62,658 nt of DNA from Dolichospermum sp. FACHB-1091 (GTDB taxonomy: Bacteria > Cyanobacteriota > Cyanobacteriia > Cyanobacteriales > Nostocaceae), in contig NZ_JACJSB010000028.1 of the NCBI RefSeq assembly GCF_014697585.1, positions 1 to 62,658 on the forward strand, in the 5' to 3' direction. The number at the start of each line of letters is the position of its first letter. Position 1 is the first letter of the stretch. The notes under the pieces are model-generated. The model worked only from the letters and a program-made list of their open reading frames with translations. It did no database searches and was not told the origin of the DNA. Made by a program: the position numbers and the translations under genes. Below, piece after piece: positions 45,765-58,579 of this stretch.

Positions 45765-45965
45765 ATTTAAAATTTTGGATTAAAGATTTAAAATTTTGGA
45801 TTAAAGATTTAAAATTCAAATCTGAATCTGAGTCCGCCAAATTTATGCGGGTATAAATCCAAAATCCCAAATTGATAAGTCCCCGGTCTAATTACTGGAG
45901 TCCATCTAAAATCCAAAATCTAAAATCCAAAATCTAAAATCTAAAATCCAAAATCTAAAATCGAA
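45765..45965. repeat. Low-complexity AAAATCTAAAATCC-type repeats
   Basis: Tandem imperfect copies of AAAATTTTGGATTAAAGATTT (first part) and AAAATCCAAAATCTAAAATC (45909-45962) fill the gap between rplI and dnaB. They probably arose by slippage; no gene is visible. Confidence 0.8.
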
Positions 45966-45970
45966 ATCCG

Positions 45971-46429
45971 TTAGTTAGAGACGACTTCAATATTAATTTC
46001 TGCTGTCACTTCAGAATAGAGCTTAATTTCCGCTTTATAAGTACCCAATTGGCTAATATCAGGAATGGTAATACCACGACGATCTATTTCTAGATTAGCT
46101 GCTTTTAAAATAGCATCTGCTACATCTTGGGTAGTAACAGTACCGAAAATAGCCTCATTTTCACCAACTTGCTTGGCAATTTTTAAGTTACCAACTGTTT
46201 CTAAAGCTGCTTTTTGTTCAGTTGCTTGTTGTTTGAGTTCTAATTGTCTTTGGCGTTCTTTTTCCCGTTTGCGTTCTACTTGTTTGAGAATACCCGGTGT
46301 CGCCCGATCTGCTAAACTCTGGGGAATCAGATAGTTACGAGCATAACCGGGAGCTACTTCTACTAAGTCGCCGATTTTTCCCAGTTTACTGACATCTTTT
46401 GTTAAAACCAATTGCACACGTTTCGCCAT
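45971..46429 (-). CDS. rplI: Ribosomal protein bL9
   Basis: A 152-residue protein with the N-terminal bL9 signature [20 protein letters not shown] and [20 protein letters not shown], a long connecting helix rich in K/R/E/Q, and a C-terminal RNA-binding domain. bL9 binds 23S rRNA domain V. It lies upstream of dnaB on the same strand, a common cyanobacterial order. Confidence 0.97.
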   Translation of the reverse strand: MAKRVQLVLTKDVSKLGKIGDLVEVAPGYARNYLIPQSLADRATPGILKQVERKREKERQRQLELKQQATEQKAALETVGNLKIAKQVGENEAIFGTVTTQDVADAILKAANLEIDRRGITIPDISQLGTYKAEIKLYSEVTAEINIEVVSN

Positions 46430-46930
46430 TGTTTTTCGCTTTTCTTTGTAAGATCTTAGTTATTTGGATGTCATCAGTGTGGCTGACAAGATTGTAGCTT
46501 GATTCTCAGCGACTTTGAACATACCCACAGCCTTGACATTGTAGCGAAATTTGGGTAGCGATCGCAATACTAAATCCCAGAAATAAAAATATTAAAAATT
46601 AAAATGGCAGTCTATAGCACTTCTTAATCTAATGATGTACATCCTAGCCCCCTCCCCCAAGGGAGAAGGGGTTGGGGTGGGGTTCCTGTACTGAACTCAA
46701 CCAAGAACCGCTATATATGGTAAATTCTCAGTATTAGGTTTAAACAACAAAAATCTAGTCAGATATTGATGTTCTTACTTTTGAACAACATCCAATCTCT
46801 TAACTCACATCAGGCCTATAATATTCTGTTCCATAAACAATACTTTAGCTAAAGTTACTCAAAATGGTGTCTGTCTGACCATTCCCAAACTACAATTAGA
46901 ATATATATCCGAATATTTTGATTAAGCTCT
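46430..46930. other. Gene-free region with GC-rich dispersed palindrome
   Basis: No gene is visible. At 46635-46692 a C-rich block (TAGCCCCCTCCCCCAAGGGA) faces a G-rich block (GGGGTTGGGGTGGGGTTCC), flanked by GTACATCC and CTGTACTG. A similar element is at 62527-62645. The last part must hold the rseP promoter. Confidence 0.5.
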
Positions 46931-48019
46931 ATGTCAGTTTTAGCAGCGATCGCAGTTTTGGCTATTTTGATCTTAGTACATGAGTTAGGACATTTCATAG
47001 CCGCCCGTTCTCAAGGCATTTACGTTAACCGCTTTTCTCTGGGTTTTGGGCCGACGCTTTTAAAGTACCAAGGATCACAAACGGAATATACCATCCGCGC
47101 TTTCCCTTTGGGTGGCTTTGTTGGCTTTCCTGATGATGATCCCGATAGCCAAATTCCCCCCAATGACCCGAATCTGCTGCGTAACCGCCCTGTTTTAGAC
47201 CGTGCCATTGTCATTAGTGCGGGTGTAATCGCTAATTTAATCTTTGCTTATTTAATGTTAGCTTTGCAATTGGGAATCGTTGGTATACCTCAAGAATTTC
47301 AGTATCAACCAGGTGTAGTTGTCAAACCCGTAAATGAACAATCTATTGCTTACCAAGCAGGGATTCGAGAAGGAGACATTATTCTGGCTGTGAATGGTCA
47401 AGAAATTCCTTTAGGTAAAGACGCAACCACATTATTAACAAAGGAAATTCAAACCCATCCCAATCAAGAAATTGACCTGAAAATTCAACATGAAAATCAA
47501 CAAAATTACCTGAAAATCACACCTAAACAAGGTGCTGACGGTAAAGGTGTCGTCGGAATTGAATTAGTAGCCAATGGTAAAGCAAACTATCGTCGTCCTC
47601 AAAATATTACCGAAATTTTAAAAGTTGCTGCTAATCGTTTTCAACAGTTAGTTGTAGGCACATTTCAAGGTTTTCGACAGTTAATTACTAATTTTGGCAA
47701 GACTGTCGGGCAAGTTTCAGGACCCGTGAAAATTGTCCAAATTGGCGCACAATTAGCCGCTAGTGATAGCACAAATTTATTCTCTTTTGCCGCAATTATT
47801 AGCATTAACTTGGCAATTATTAATATTTTGCCTCTTCCCGCTTTAGATGGTGGACAATTAGCCTTTTTATTAATTGAAGGTTTATTTGGTAAGCCTTTAC
47901 CTAGCAAAATTCAAGAAGGTGTCATGCAAACTGGTTTATTCTTCCTTTTAGGATTGGGTATTTTCTTAATTGTCAAAGAAACAACCCAGTTAGAATGGAT
48001 TCAAAAATTGTTACAGTAA
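46931..48019 (+). CDS. rseP: Site-2-type zinc metalloprotease RseP
   Basis: A 362-residue M50 intramembrane protease. The zinc motif HELGH is in LILVHELGHFIAARSQG at the N-terminus, a PDZ domain is central (AYQAGIREGDIILAVNGQEI), and the conserved INILPLPALDGGQLAFLLIE gives the third metal ligand. About four membrane helices. RseP/Slr-type S2Ps cut anti-sigma factors or remnant signal peptides in the membrane. Confidence 0.94.
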   Translation: MSVLAAIAVLAILILVHELGHFIAARSQGIYVNRFSLGFGPTLLKYQGSQTEYTIRAFPLGGFVGFPDDDPDSQIPPNDPNLLRNRPVLDRAIVISAGVIANLIFAYLMLALQLGIVGIPQEFQYQPGVVVKPVNEQSIAYQAGIREGDIILAVNGQEIPLGKDATTLLTKEIQTHPNQEIDLKIQHENQQNYLKITPKQGADGKGVVGIELVANGKANYRRPQNITEILKVAANRFQQLVVGTFQGFRQLITNFGKTVGQVSGPVKIVQIGAQLAASDSTNLFSFAAIISINLAIINILPLPALDGGQLAFLLIEGLFGKPLPSKIQEGVMQTGLFFLLGLGIFLIVKETTQLEWIQKLLQ

Positions 48020-48181
48020 ATATGCTCGGATGATCACCTGACTGCTAATACCAAATTATGATGAAGCTGCAAGGATTAGGATTTAATAATAATTCACCGC
48101 AGATAAATACGGATGATTATTTTTTTGTGCAGCCTCACATAAAATTGGTATGATAACTAACCACTCAAAATTGAAAATTGA

Positions 48182-48856
48182 TTGACTCGTAAATCATTAA
48201 CTAAAAAACAGCGGGCTTTAGAAATTCTCTCCCGTCTTCACTATCTTTATCCAGATGCAACTTGCTCTTTAAATTACTCAACACCTGTACAATTATTAGT
48301 AGCAACTATTCTTTCCGCTCAATGTACAGATGACCGTGTAAACAAGGTTACGCCTGAATTATTCAAACGATTTCCTGATGCGAAAGGTTTAGCAAATGCT
48401 GATATATTAGAATTAGAGGAGTTAGTTCGTTCAACGGGTTTTTATCGTAACAAAGCTAAAAATATCAAGGCTGCTTGTCAGATGATTGTCAATGATTTTA
48501 ACTCTATTGTTCCTAATCAAATGGAGCAATTATTAAAGCTTCCGGGAGTAGCACGCAAAACCGCAAATGTGGTTTTAGCTCATGCTTATGGTATTAATGC
48601 TGGAGTGACGGTAGATACTCATGTTAAGCGCTTGAGTCAACGTTTAGGGTTGACAAAAAATACTGAACCGGTGGGAATTGAAAAAGATCTAATGCAGTTA
48701 TTACCCCAACCAGACTGGGAAAATTGGTCGATTAGATTAATTTATCATGGACGGGCTGTCTGTAAAGCCCGTTCTCCTGGTTGTGATGTTTGTAACTTGG
48801 CTGATTTGTGTGAGATGAATTTTTCTCTCCCAGCGTCCGAGCGTCACCAAGGGTGA
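48182..48856 (+). CDS. nth: Endonuclease III (DNA glycosylase/AP lyase)
   Basis: A 224-residue base-excision repair enzyme that removes oxidised pyrimidines. The helix-hairpin-helix LLKLPGVARKTANVVLAHAY, catalytic Lys (within HHH-adjacent helix as in SAQCTDDRVN region and VARKTAN) and Asp in VTVDTHVKRLSQRLGL are present. The 4Fe-4S cysteines are in CKARSPGCDVCNLADLCEM. Start is a TTG at 48182; no nearby ATG or strong Shine-Dalgarno sequence exists, so the start is uncertain by a few codons. Confidence 0.95.
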   Translation: MTRKSLTKKQRALEILSRLHYLYPDATCSLNYSTPVQLLVATILSAQCTDDRVNKVTPELFKRFPDAKGLANADILELEELVRSTGFYRNKAKNIKAACQMIVNDFNSIVPNQMEQLLKLPGVARKTANVVLAHAYGINAGVTVDTHVKRLSQRLGLTKNTEPVGIEKDLMQLLPQPDWENWSIRLIYHGRAVCKARSPGCDVCNLADLCEMNFSLPASERHQG

Positions 48857-48883
48857 TTTAACCTGTCACCTTGTCACCTATAC

Positions 48884-48916
48884 TCATAGATAAATTCTTC
48901 AGCAAGCCCTAATTAA
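48884..48916. repeat. Direct repeat left of tRNA-Asp
   Basis: TCATAGATAAATTCTTCAGC then AAGCCCTAATTAA; 29 of 33 bases match the copy at 49380-49412 on the other side of the tRNA gene. Confidence 0.65.
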
Positions 48917-49070
48917 TTTTCACCCGTCTATCCACTAAACCTGCTAAATTTTCTAACCTACATTCCCTATTCCCTATTCCCTACCTACTAAAAAGGAACT
49001 TCAAAAAAAATTTCCAGAACTACTTGACAATTACAAAAAGAACAGGCATAATGATTGAAGTGCAAGTCGA

Positions 49071-49144
49071 GGGACTGTAGTTCAATTGGTTAGAGCACCG
49101 CCCTGTCACGGCGGAAGTTGCGGGTTCGAGCCCCGTCAGTCCCG
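49071..49144 (+). tRNA. tRNA-Asp (GTC)
   Basis: A 74-nt cloverleaf: acceptor GGGACTG pairs with CAGTCCC, discriminator G, D arm with TTCAATTGGTTAGAGC, anticodon stem CCGCC/GGCGG with loop CTGTCAC (GTC at 49105-49107), and T arm GCGGGTTCGAGCCCCGT. The 3' CCA is not encoded. It stands alone between nth and the DUF3386 gene. Confidence 0.97.
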
Positions 49145-49660
49145 TTAGGTTAAAACTCAACAATAAACTCAACAATAAGAGTTGTACAACAACCCACTCT
49201 AAGTGTGATTGATCTTATGTACAAGATATTTGTTGGCTCATGTTTCTTACTTATTAAAATACAGCACTTCCCGGCCTGACCAGGTGCAATTGGTTAATCA
49301 TCAATATTTAGGGCTGGCTGAATAAAACTAAAACTGTTTCGTTTATTAATAACTGTTGACTGTTGAGATTTCCCTACCCTCACAGACAAATTTTTCAGCA
49401 AGCCCTATTTAAGTAATTAGTTTTGGAATTTATGCTACTGTACCTTATAAGAGTGAAAACCTCTGTATCGCCAAAGTTATCAAAATATGATTGACATGAT
49501 CCTAGTTTGTGTTACTATGGGGTCGAAATTGGGCGGTATTGCTGTACAAAAGTCGAAATTATTACTTCCCATGTAAAAATACAAATATATTTTGCGTAGG
49601 AATTGTCAACTTTGAATTAAACTATTATAAAAGCTATAAAAGCGCAGTCAAAGTGGGGAT
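49145..49660. other. Gene-free region after tRNA-Asp
   Basis: About 515 nt without a supported gene. It contains the second copy of the 33-nt direct repeat (49380-49412). A short frame at 49509-49814 overlaps the DUF3386 gene out of frame and is not accepted. Confidence 0.5.
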
Positions 49661-50311
49661 ATGGCAAGTCAGTCAACGGCAGAAACTTTATTTCAAACTG
49701 CTTATGAAAGTCGTTACACTTGGGATGAGAATTTTCCTGGTTATGCTGCCAATGTGCAACTGCTACAGGAAGGTGAGGTTTATACTGGTAAGATGCAGAT
49801 TGACCCCAGCCTGAATATACAAGTTACAGAAGTCGCAGATAAACAAATAGCAGCAGGAATTGATATTCAGTTACAGGAAGTAGTTACCCGCTGTCAAAAA
49901 ACCAGTTTTTTAGATTCCTATGGTCAACATGAGTTTATTTTAGGTGAATCGGTAGCAGATGGTGGTGTAAAGGTTTTTGTCAAGGGTGGGAATACTGATT
50001 CTCACTATCAAATCCGTAACCAAAAAATATATCAAGAAGTTCGGGTTATGGGTCGTATGGCTTTGGAGATGAATTATGAGGAATTTCTAGATACAGACTC
50101 CGGTTATCTTCCTCTTTCATATCATGTGGTTTTTCGTAATTCCCAAACAGGTGATGTTAATAGCATTCTCAAGTTTACGGATACATATCAAAAGCTTAGT
50201 GATTATTATATTTCGACAAAGCAGGTAGTGGCAGAGTATGAAGATGGGAAAACTGAAATTCCCCAATCAATTACTGAGTTTGTTTATTCTCATATTCAGC
50301 TACTAGAATAG
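49661..50311 (+). CDS. DUF3386 protein
   Basis: A 216-residue soluble protein. LFQTAYESRYTWDENFPGYA, YQIRNQKIYQEVRVMGRMAL and GYLPLSYHVVFRNSQTGDVN fit DUF3386, a family limited to cyanobacteria and some plastid-bearing eukaryotes. It is beta-rich and has no signal peptide. Function is unknown. Confidence 0.85.
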   Translation: MASQSTAETLFQTAYESRYTWDENFPGYAANVQLLQEGEVYTGKMQIDPSLNIQVTEVADKQIAAGIDIQLQEVVTRCQKTSFLDSYGQHEFILGESVADGGVKVFVKGGNTDSHYQIRNQKIYQEVRVMGRMALEMNYEEFLDTDSGYLPLSYHVVFRNSQTGDVNSILKFTDTYQKLSDYYISTKQVVAEYEDGKTEIPQSITEFVYSHIQLLE

Positions 50312-50445
50312 GGAACAGGCAAGGAGTAGGGGAGAAAAATATAACAACTGACAACTGACAACTGACCAATTATCCATTCCCAGCCTAAACTAGATCATTA
50401 GCAACTCGGATAATTACCAATTTATCAAGAAGTAGGACAGGAACA

Positions 50446-50676
50446 ATGCAATTAACGCTAGAAAATGTAGAAACCGTACTAGATGAAATGCGCCCTTATC
50501 TCATTTCTGATGGTGGTAACGTGGAAGTTGTCGAATTAGATGGACCAATTGTTAAACTCCGGTTACAGGGTGCTTGTGGTTCTTGTCCTAGTTCGACTAT
50601 GACTTTGAGAATGGGTATTGAACGTCGTCTCAAGGAAATGATTCCTGAGATATCTGAAGTAGAACAAGTTATCTAA
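50446..50676 (+). CDS. nfu: NifU C-terminal-type Fe-S scaffold protein
   Basis: A 76-residue Nfu protein. The CxxC cluster site is in [20 protein letters not shown], within the fold [20 protein letters not shown]. In cyanobacteria this small Nfu is the main scaffold that assembles and hands on 4Fe-4S clusters, for example to photosystem I. GGA-rich sequence precedes the ATG. Confidence 0.95.
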   Translation: MQLTLENVETVLDEMRPYLISDGGNVEVVELDGPIVKLRLQGACGSCPSSTMTLRMGIERRLKEMIPEISEVEQVI

Positions 50677-50682
50677 ATTACT

Positions 50683-50818
50683 GGTAATGGGTAATGGGTA
50701 ATGGGTAATGGGTAATGGGTAATGGGTAAGATATCCCTGTTCTCTATTCCCTGTTCCCTGTTCCCTGTTCCCTGTTCCCTGTTCCCTATTCCCTATTCCC
50801 TATTCCCTATTCCCTATT
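50683..50818. repeat. Heptanucleotide tandem repeats
   Basis: About six TAATGGG copies (50683-50729) are followed by about ten TTCCCTR copies (50743-50818), directly before the GH57 ATG. The two blocks are roughly complementary (GGGTAAT versus ATTCCC), so they could pair as a hairpin in mRNA upstream of the start. Confidence 0.9.
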
Positions 50819-50827
50819 TTCAACACT

Positions 50828-54198
<3,371 letters not shown>

Positions 54199-54279
54199 GG
54201 TTCTGTTCAGGAAGTGGCAAAGATTTTTTGGCAAATAAATGACAAAATCATTTACATTCTGACTTTTTTTGTGTTAACT

Positions 54280-54294
54280 TGATAACGGTTATCA
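54280..54294. promoter_or_regulatory. Zur-box-like operator before thrS
   Basis: TGATAACGGTTATCA is a perfect 7-1-7 palindrome matching the cyanobacterial Zur box pattern. A plausible promoter lies just upstream (TTTACA 54251-54256, 17 nt, TTAACT 54274-54279), so the box would cover the transcription start. ATG 54307 follows 12 nt later. Confidence 0.8.
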
Positions 54295-54306
54295 TTTTTG
54301 TTAGCT

Positions 54307-56142
54307 ATGGTCAGTTTATTAAGCCAGTCTCAAAATAGTTTAAAAGCGCATAACTCTGATAAACTTACACGAATTCGTCACACCTGCGCCCATATCATGG
54401 CCATGTCCGTACAACGGATATTTCCAGGCACTAAGATAGCAATTGGTCCTGTCACAGACACTGGATTTTACTATGATTTTGATTGTCCAGTTAGTATCAC
54501 CCCTGATGACTTAGGAAAAATTGAAATCGAGATGAAAGGGATCATAAAAGCGAATTTACCGATTATCCGTGAAGAGGTAGAAAGAGCAGAAATTCGTGGT
54601 GAGATTGTGGAGTTAAATGAACCCTACAAGCTAGAGATATTAGAACATATACCCGCATCAGAAATTATTACCCGCTACTTGATTGGTACTCCTGAAACTG
54701 GTAATTCAGAAGCTTCATTATTTGCCACAGAAATTCAATTAGGGGATCAATATTGGTGGGACTTATGTGCCGGTCCACATATTGATTTTACTGGTGAAAT
54801 TGATGCTGATGCTTTTAAACTGTTAAATGTGGCTGGTGCTTATTGGCAAGGTGATCAAACTAAACCTCAGCTACAACGAATTTATGGTACAGCTTGGCAA
54901 ACAAAAGTAGAATTAGAGGCTTTTATCCAACAAACAGAAGCAGCTTTGCTTCGAGATCATAGAAAATTGGGTCAGGAACTCAACTTATTTAGTATTCAAG
55001 AAGCAGCGGGTGGTGGTTTAGTATTTTGGCATCCCAAAGGGGCAACTACGCGCTATATAATTGAAGATTATTGGCGTAAAGCTCATCTTAAATCTGGTTA
55101 TGAACTACTGTATACACCTCATATAGCCAATCTTGATTTATGGAAAACATCGGGTCATTTTGACTTTTATCAAGAAAGTATGTTTGACTCCATAGATGTG
55201 GAAAATCAGGCTTATCAGATTAAGCCCATGAATTGCCCTTTTCATGTTCTCACCTATAAAAATAAACTCCATTCCTATCGAGAATTACCATTAAGATGGG
55301 CAGAATTAGGGACAGTTTATCGTTATGAACGGTCTGGGTCACTACATGGGTTAATGAGAGTGAGGGGATTTACTCAAGATGACGCTCATATTTTTTGTTT
55401 ACCTGACCAAATTGCTGATGAAATTTTAGGAGTTTTAGAACTCACAGAACGGATTTTATCAGACTTTGGTTTTAAACAATATGAGGTCAATCTTTCTACC
55501 CGTCCCCATAAGTTTGTAGGAACTGATCATGTATGGGAATTAGCTACCACAGCCCTAGAACAAGCTTTAAATACTAAAGGTTGGAATTATACTGTAGACG
55601 CTGGTGGTGGGGCTTTCTATGGACCGAAAATAGATATTAAAATTCAAGATGCTATTGGTCGTATGTGGCAGTGTTCAACTATTCAGGTAGATTTTAATTT
55701 GCCAGAAAGATTTGACATGGAATATATTGCCAATGATGGTAGTCGTCAAAGACCAATCATGATTCATCGGGCTATTTTTGGATCTTTAGAACGCTTTTTT
55801 GGTATTTTAATCGAGAATTATGCAGGTGATTTTCCTTTATGGTTAGCACCAGTACAAGTGCGATTGTTGCCTGTAAGTGATGATTTCCGAGAATATGCAA
55901 AATCAGTTGCCAACAATCTCAAAAAAAATGGCTTTCGGGTAGAATTAGATAGCAGTGGTGAGCGTTTGGGTAAGCAAATTCGGGTAGCGGAATTAGAAAA
56001 AATTCCTGTTGTTATTGTTATTGGTAAGCAGGAGGTCAAAAACCAAACTTTGAGTGTCAGAACCAGACAGAATGGAGATTTAGGGGTGATGAGTTTCAAT
56101 GAAATTGTTTCTTATCTCCAAACAGTACAAAGTCAGCATTAA
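54307..56142 (+). CDS. thrS: Threonyl-tRNA synthetase, probable zinc-stress paralogue
   Basis: A 611-residue class II synthetase that charges tRNA-Thr. The chain starts near the N2 editing domain without an obvious TGS domain. Editing-site residues look conserved: RHTCAHIMAM (HxxxH) and DLCAGPHIDF (CxxxH). The catalytic core keeps the zinc ligands, MNCPFHVLTYK (Cys), QDDAHIFCLP (His) and PIMIHRAIFGSLERF (His), so this paralogue still binds zinc. The frame opens at TTG 54298, but ATG 54307 is preferred. In Anabaena a second ThrRS is known to be induced on zinc depletion; the operator here points to the same role. Confidence 0.93.
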   Translation: MVSLLSQSQNSLKAHNSDKLTRIRHTCAHIMAMSVQRIFPGTKIAIGPVTDTGFYYDFDCPVSITPDDLGKIEIEMKGIIKANLPIIREEVERAEIRGEIVELNEPYKLEILEHIPASEIITRYLIGTPETGNSEASLFATEIQLGDQYWWDLCAGPHIDFTGEIDADAFKLLNVAGAYWQGDQTKPQLQRIYGTAWQTKVELEAFIQQTEAALLRDHRKLGQELNLFSIQEAAGGGLVFWHPKGATTRYIIEDYWRKAHLKSGYELLYTPHIANLDLWKTSGHFDFYQESMFDSIDVENQAYQIKPMNCPFHVLTYKNKLHSYRELPLRWAELGTVYRYERSGSLHGLMRVRGFTQDDAHIFCLPDQIADEILGVLELTERILSDFGFKQYEVNLSTRPHKFVGTDHVWELATTALEQALNTKGWNYTVDAGGGAFYGPKIDIKIQDAIGRMWQCSTIQVDFNLPERFDMEYIANDGSRQRPIMIHRAIFGSLERFFGILIENYAGDFPLWLAPVQVRLLPVSDDFREYAKSVANNLKKNGFRVELDSSGERLGKQIRVAELEKIPVVIVIGKQEVKNQTLSVRTRQNGDLGVMSFNEIVSYLQTVQSQH

Positions 56143-56195
56143 AACAGTTAGCATTATCTGATTAACTAAGATACAGAAGGTAAAAAACTTTTGAC

Positions 56196-57266
56196 ATGAA
56201 TACAATCACTCTAAACACAACAAATACAATTCCTGAAATACCCAAACGCGGAATGCCAATAACTATAATTACAGGGTTTTTAGGAAGTGGTAAAACTACG
56301 CTTTTAAATCAGATTCTTCAAAACAAACAAGATTTAAAAGTCGCTGTCCTCGTCAATGAGTTTGGTGATATTAACATTGATAGTCAATTACTAATTTCTG
56401 TAGATGAAGCTATGATGGAACTTAGTAATGGCTGTATATGTTGTACAATTAATGATGGTTTAGTTGATGCGGTTTATCGAGTTCTAGAAAGAGAAGATTG
56501 CATTGATTATCTAGTTATTGAAACTACAGGTGTTGCTGATCCTTTACCAATCATTTTAACTTTTCTGGGAACAGAATTGAGGGATTTAACTAACCTAGAT
56601 TCAATTATTACAGTGGTAGATGCTGAAGCCTTTGATGAAAAACATTTCGATAGTGAAGCAGCTTTAAGACAGATTACCTATGGAGATATTATTCTCCTCA
56701 ATAAAATAGACCTTGTGAAGCCAGAAAAAATACAAGAATTAGAAGATTTTATCCATGATGTCAAAAGGGGAGCGAAAATTTTGCATACTCAATATGGTGA
56801 AGTTGCTTTACCATTGATCTTAGATGTGAGTTTAACACCAATAAATAAGTATATTGTCATTGATGATGAAGATCGTCATAAACATGACCATAAACATGAA
56901 CATGAACATAAACATGACCATGACCATAAACATGAACATGACCATAAACATGAACATCATCATCATCACTCCGATCATTTAGATAATGATGGGTTTGTTT
57001 CAATTTCTTTCCAAAGTAATAAACCATTTGATGTCCATAAATTTGAGCATTTTTTGACTGAAGAAATACCTCAGAACGTATTTCGTGCTAAAGGAATTTT
57101 ATGGTTTAGTGATAGTGAGTTGCGTCATATCTTTCAACTCAGTGGACCTCGTTACACTTTGCACGCTGACGAATGGCCTAATCAACCTAAAAATCAGGTA
57201 GTTTTTATTGGTAGAAAATTGGAAGCTAGTGAGATTCATGCAAAACTTAACGAATGTTTGTTATAG
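56196..57266 (+). CDS. COG0523 (CobW/ZNG-type) GTPase with histidine-rich loop
   Basis: A 356-residue G3E GTPase, a metal-chaperone type linked to zinc delivery. Walker A ITGFLGSGKTTLLNQ is near residue 26, the metal-binding CxCC motif is SNGCICCTINDGL, and the base-specificity motif is LLNKIDLVKP. Residues ~230-260 are a His/Asp/Glu/Lys repeat (DHKHEHEHKHDHDHKHEH pattern, ending in five His), a likely zinc buffer. The C-terminal CobW_C domain includes RAKGILWFSDSELRHIFQLS. It is 53 nt after thrS without its own visible operator, so it is probably co-transcribed. Confidence 0.9.
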   Translation: MNTITLNTTNTIPEIPKRGMPITIITGFLGSGKTTLLNQILQNKQDLKVAVLVNEFGDINIDSQLLISVDEAMMELSNGCICCTINDGLVDAVYRVLEREDCIDYLVIETTGVADPLPIILTFLGTELRDLTNLDSIITVVDAEAFDEKHFDSEAALRQITYGDIILLNKIDLVKPEKIQELEDFIHDVKRGAKILHTQYGEVALPLILDVSLTPINKYIVIDDEDRHKHDHKHEHEHKHDHDHKHEHDHKHEHHHHHSDHLDNDGFVSISFQSNKPFDVHKFEHFLTEEIPQNVFRAKGILWFSDSELRHIFQLSGPRYTLHADEWPNQPKNQVVFIGRKLEASEIHAKLNECLL

Positions 57267-57393
57267 TTAGTTTAACAGTCTTGATTAATTCTCAAATTCA
57301 TCAAATCAAATTTAGTTAATAGCTATTTATAGATATAGTTTATAAATCAAACTATTAACTTTGCCCATAAATCATCCCCATTAACCTAAAAAA

Positions 57394-58041
57394 ATGACTT
57401 TATCTATTCGTCCAGAGCTAAATTCTACCGCTGAAATTTCATCCTTATATCGGCAAGAATTACCAACTGTAACAGAAGCTGATATGAGACAAGCTGTACG
57501 CACTTTGTTGATTGGATTAGGAGAAAATCCTGATAGAGAAGGGTTAAAAGATACTCCCAAAAGAGTTGTTAAAGCTTTAAAGTTTCTGACGAATGGATAT
57601 CATCAATCTTTGGATGAACTATTAAATGGAGCAGTTTTCACCGAAGATGCTAATGAAATGGTTTTAGTCCGGGATATTGATCTTTTTAGCTCCTGTGAAC
57701 ACCACATATTACCGATTATTGGTCGCGCTCATGTCGCTTATATTCCTAATGGTAAAGTCATTGGTTTATCAAAAATTGCTCGCATTTGTGAAATGTATGC
57801 TCGACGTTTACAAGTACAAGAACGGTTGACTTTACAAATTGCTGATGCAGTGCAAGGTTTACTCAAACCTAAAGGGGTTGCAGTGGTCATTGAAGCAACT
57901 CATATGTGTATGGTGATGAGAGGAGTACAAAAACCAGGTTCTTGGACTGTTACCAGCGCCATGCGTGGTGTGTTTTCTGAAGACTCATCTACTCGTGAAG
58001 AATTTATGAATTTGATTCGACACAATCCTAACTTTTACTAA
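57394..58041 (+). CDS. folE: GTP cyclohydrolase I (FolE)
   Basis: FolE converts GTP to dihydroneopterin triphosphate, the first step of folate/pterin synthesis. The 215-residue protein is a type IA enzyme. Zinc ligands remain: Cys in [20 protein letters not shown] (CEHH) and Cys in [40 protein letters not shown] is the usual N-terminal block. FolE is zinc-dependent and a common client of COG0523 proteins, which fits its place after one. A genome-wide check would show whether this is the second folE. Confidence 0.95.
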   Translation: MTLSIRPELNSTAEISSLYRQELPTVTEADMRQAVRTLLIGLGENPDREGLKDTPKRVVKALKFLTNGYHQSLDELLNGAVFTEDANEMVLVRDIDLFSSCEHHILPIIGRAHVAYIPNGKVIGLSKIARICEMYARRLQVQERLTLQIADAVQGLLKPKGVAVVIEATHMCMVMRGVQKPGSWTVTSAMRGVFSEDSSTREEFMNLIRHNPNFY

Positions 58042-58184
58042 AGGCCTTTTTTGAGATAAATTTGGTTGATATTATGTAGAGATAAGATATATCTGTCTCT
58101 ACATTATGAATTATCAATCCTGAATTTATTAGAGGTAAAAAGAAAAATATTTGACCGCAGATAAACGCAGATAATGAGAGATAA

Positions 58185-58559
58185 ATGATTAAGATAAAAT
58201 TCGATTTAGCAAATACTACTGAAATGATTGAAAATTTGAAATTTAATGAGCAGGGTTTAATTCCGGCCATAGCTCAAGATTACTATGATGGTACTGTTTT
58301 AATGATGGCTTGGATGAATGCAGAATCAATTGTCAAAACCCTAGCTACCGGTGAAGTTCATTATTGGAGTCGTTCTCGTTCCCAATTATGGCATAAAGGA
58401 GCAACATCTGGACATATTCAAAAGCTAAAGGAGCTTTTTTATGACTGTGATGGTGATACAATTCTTGTTAAGATTGACCAAGTTGGTGATCAAGCCTGTC
58501 ATACTGGAGCAAGAAGTTGTTTTTTTAATTCTGTGGAAATTTTGTCAACCTATACATAA
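58185..58559 (+). CDS. hisI: Phosphoribosyl-AMP cyclohydrolase (HisI)
   Basis: A 124-residue histidine-biosynthesis enzyme that opens the purine ring of phosphoribosyl-AMP. It is the monofunctional form without HisE. Key motifs are [38 protein letters not shown], and the metal ligands in [16 protein letters not shown] and [11 protein letters not shown], with the three zinc-site cysteines present. hisI outside a his operon and beside zinc-stress genes suggests an extra copy for zinc shortage. Confidence 0.93.
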   Translation: MIKIKFDLANTTEMIENLKFNEQGLIPAIAQDYYDGTVLMMAWMNAESIVKTLATGEVHYWSRSRSQLWHKGATSGHIQKLKELFYDCDGDTILVKIDQVGDQACHTGARSCFFNSVEILSTYT

Positions 58560-58579
58560 TTTTTACTATTAGTTTACCC

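Noticed and set aside
49509-49814. 101-residue frame overlapping the DUF3386 gene
   Set aside because: It is out of frame with a well-supported family protein and has no similarity of its own.
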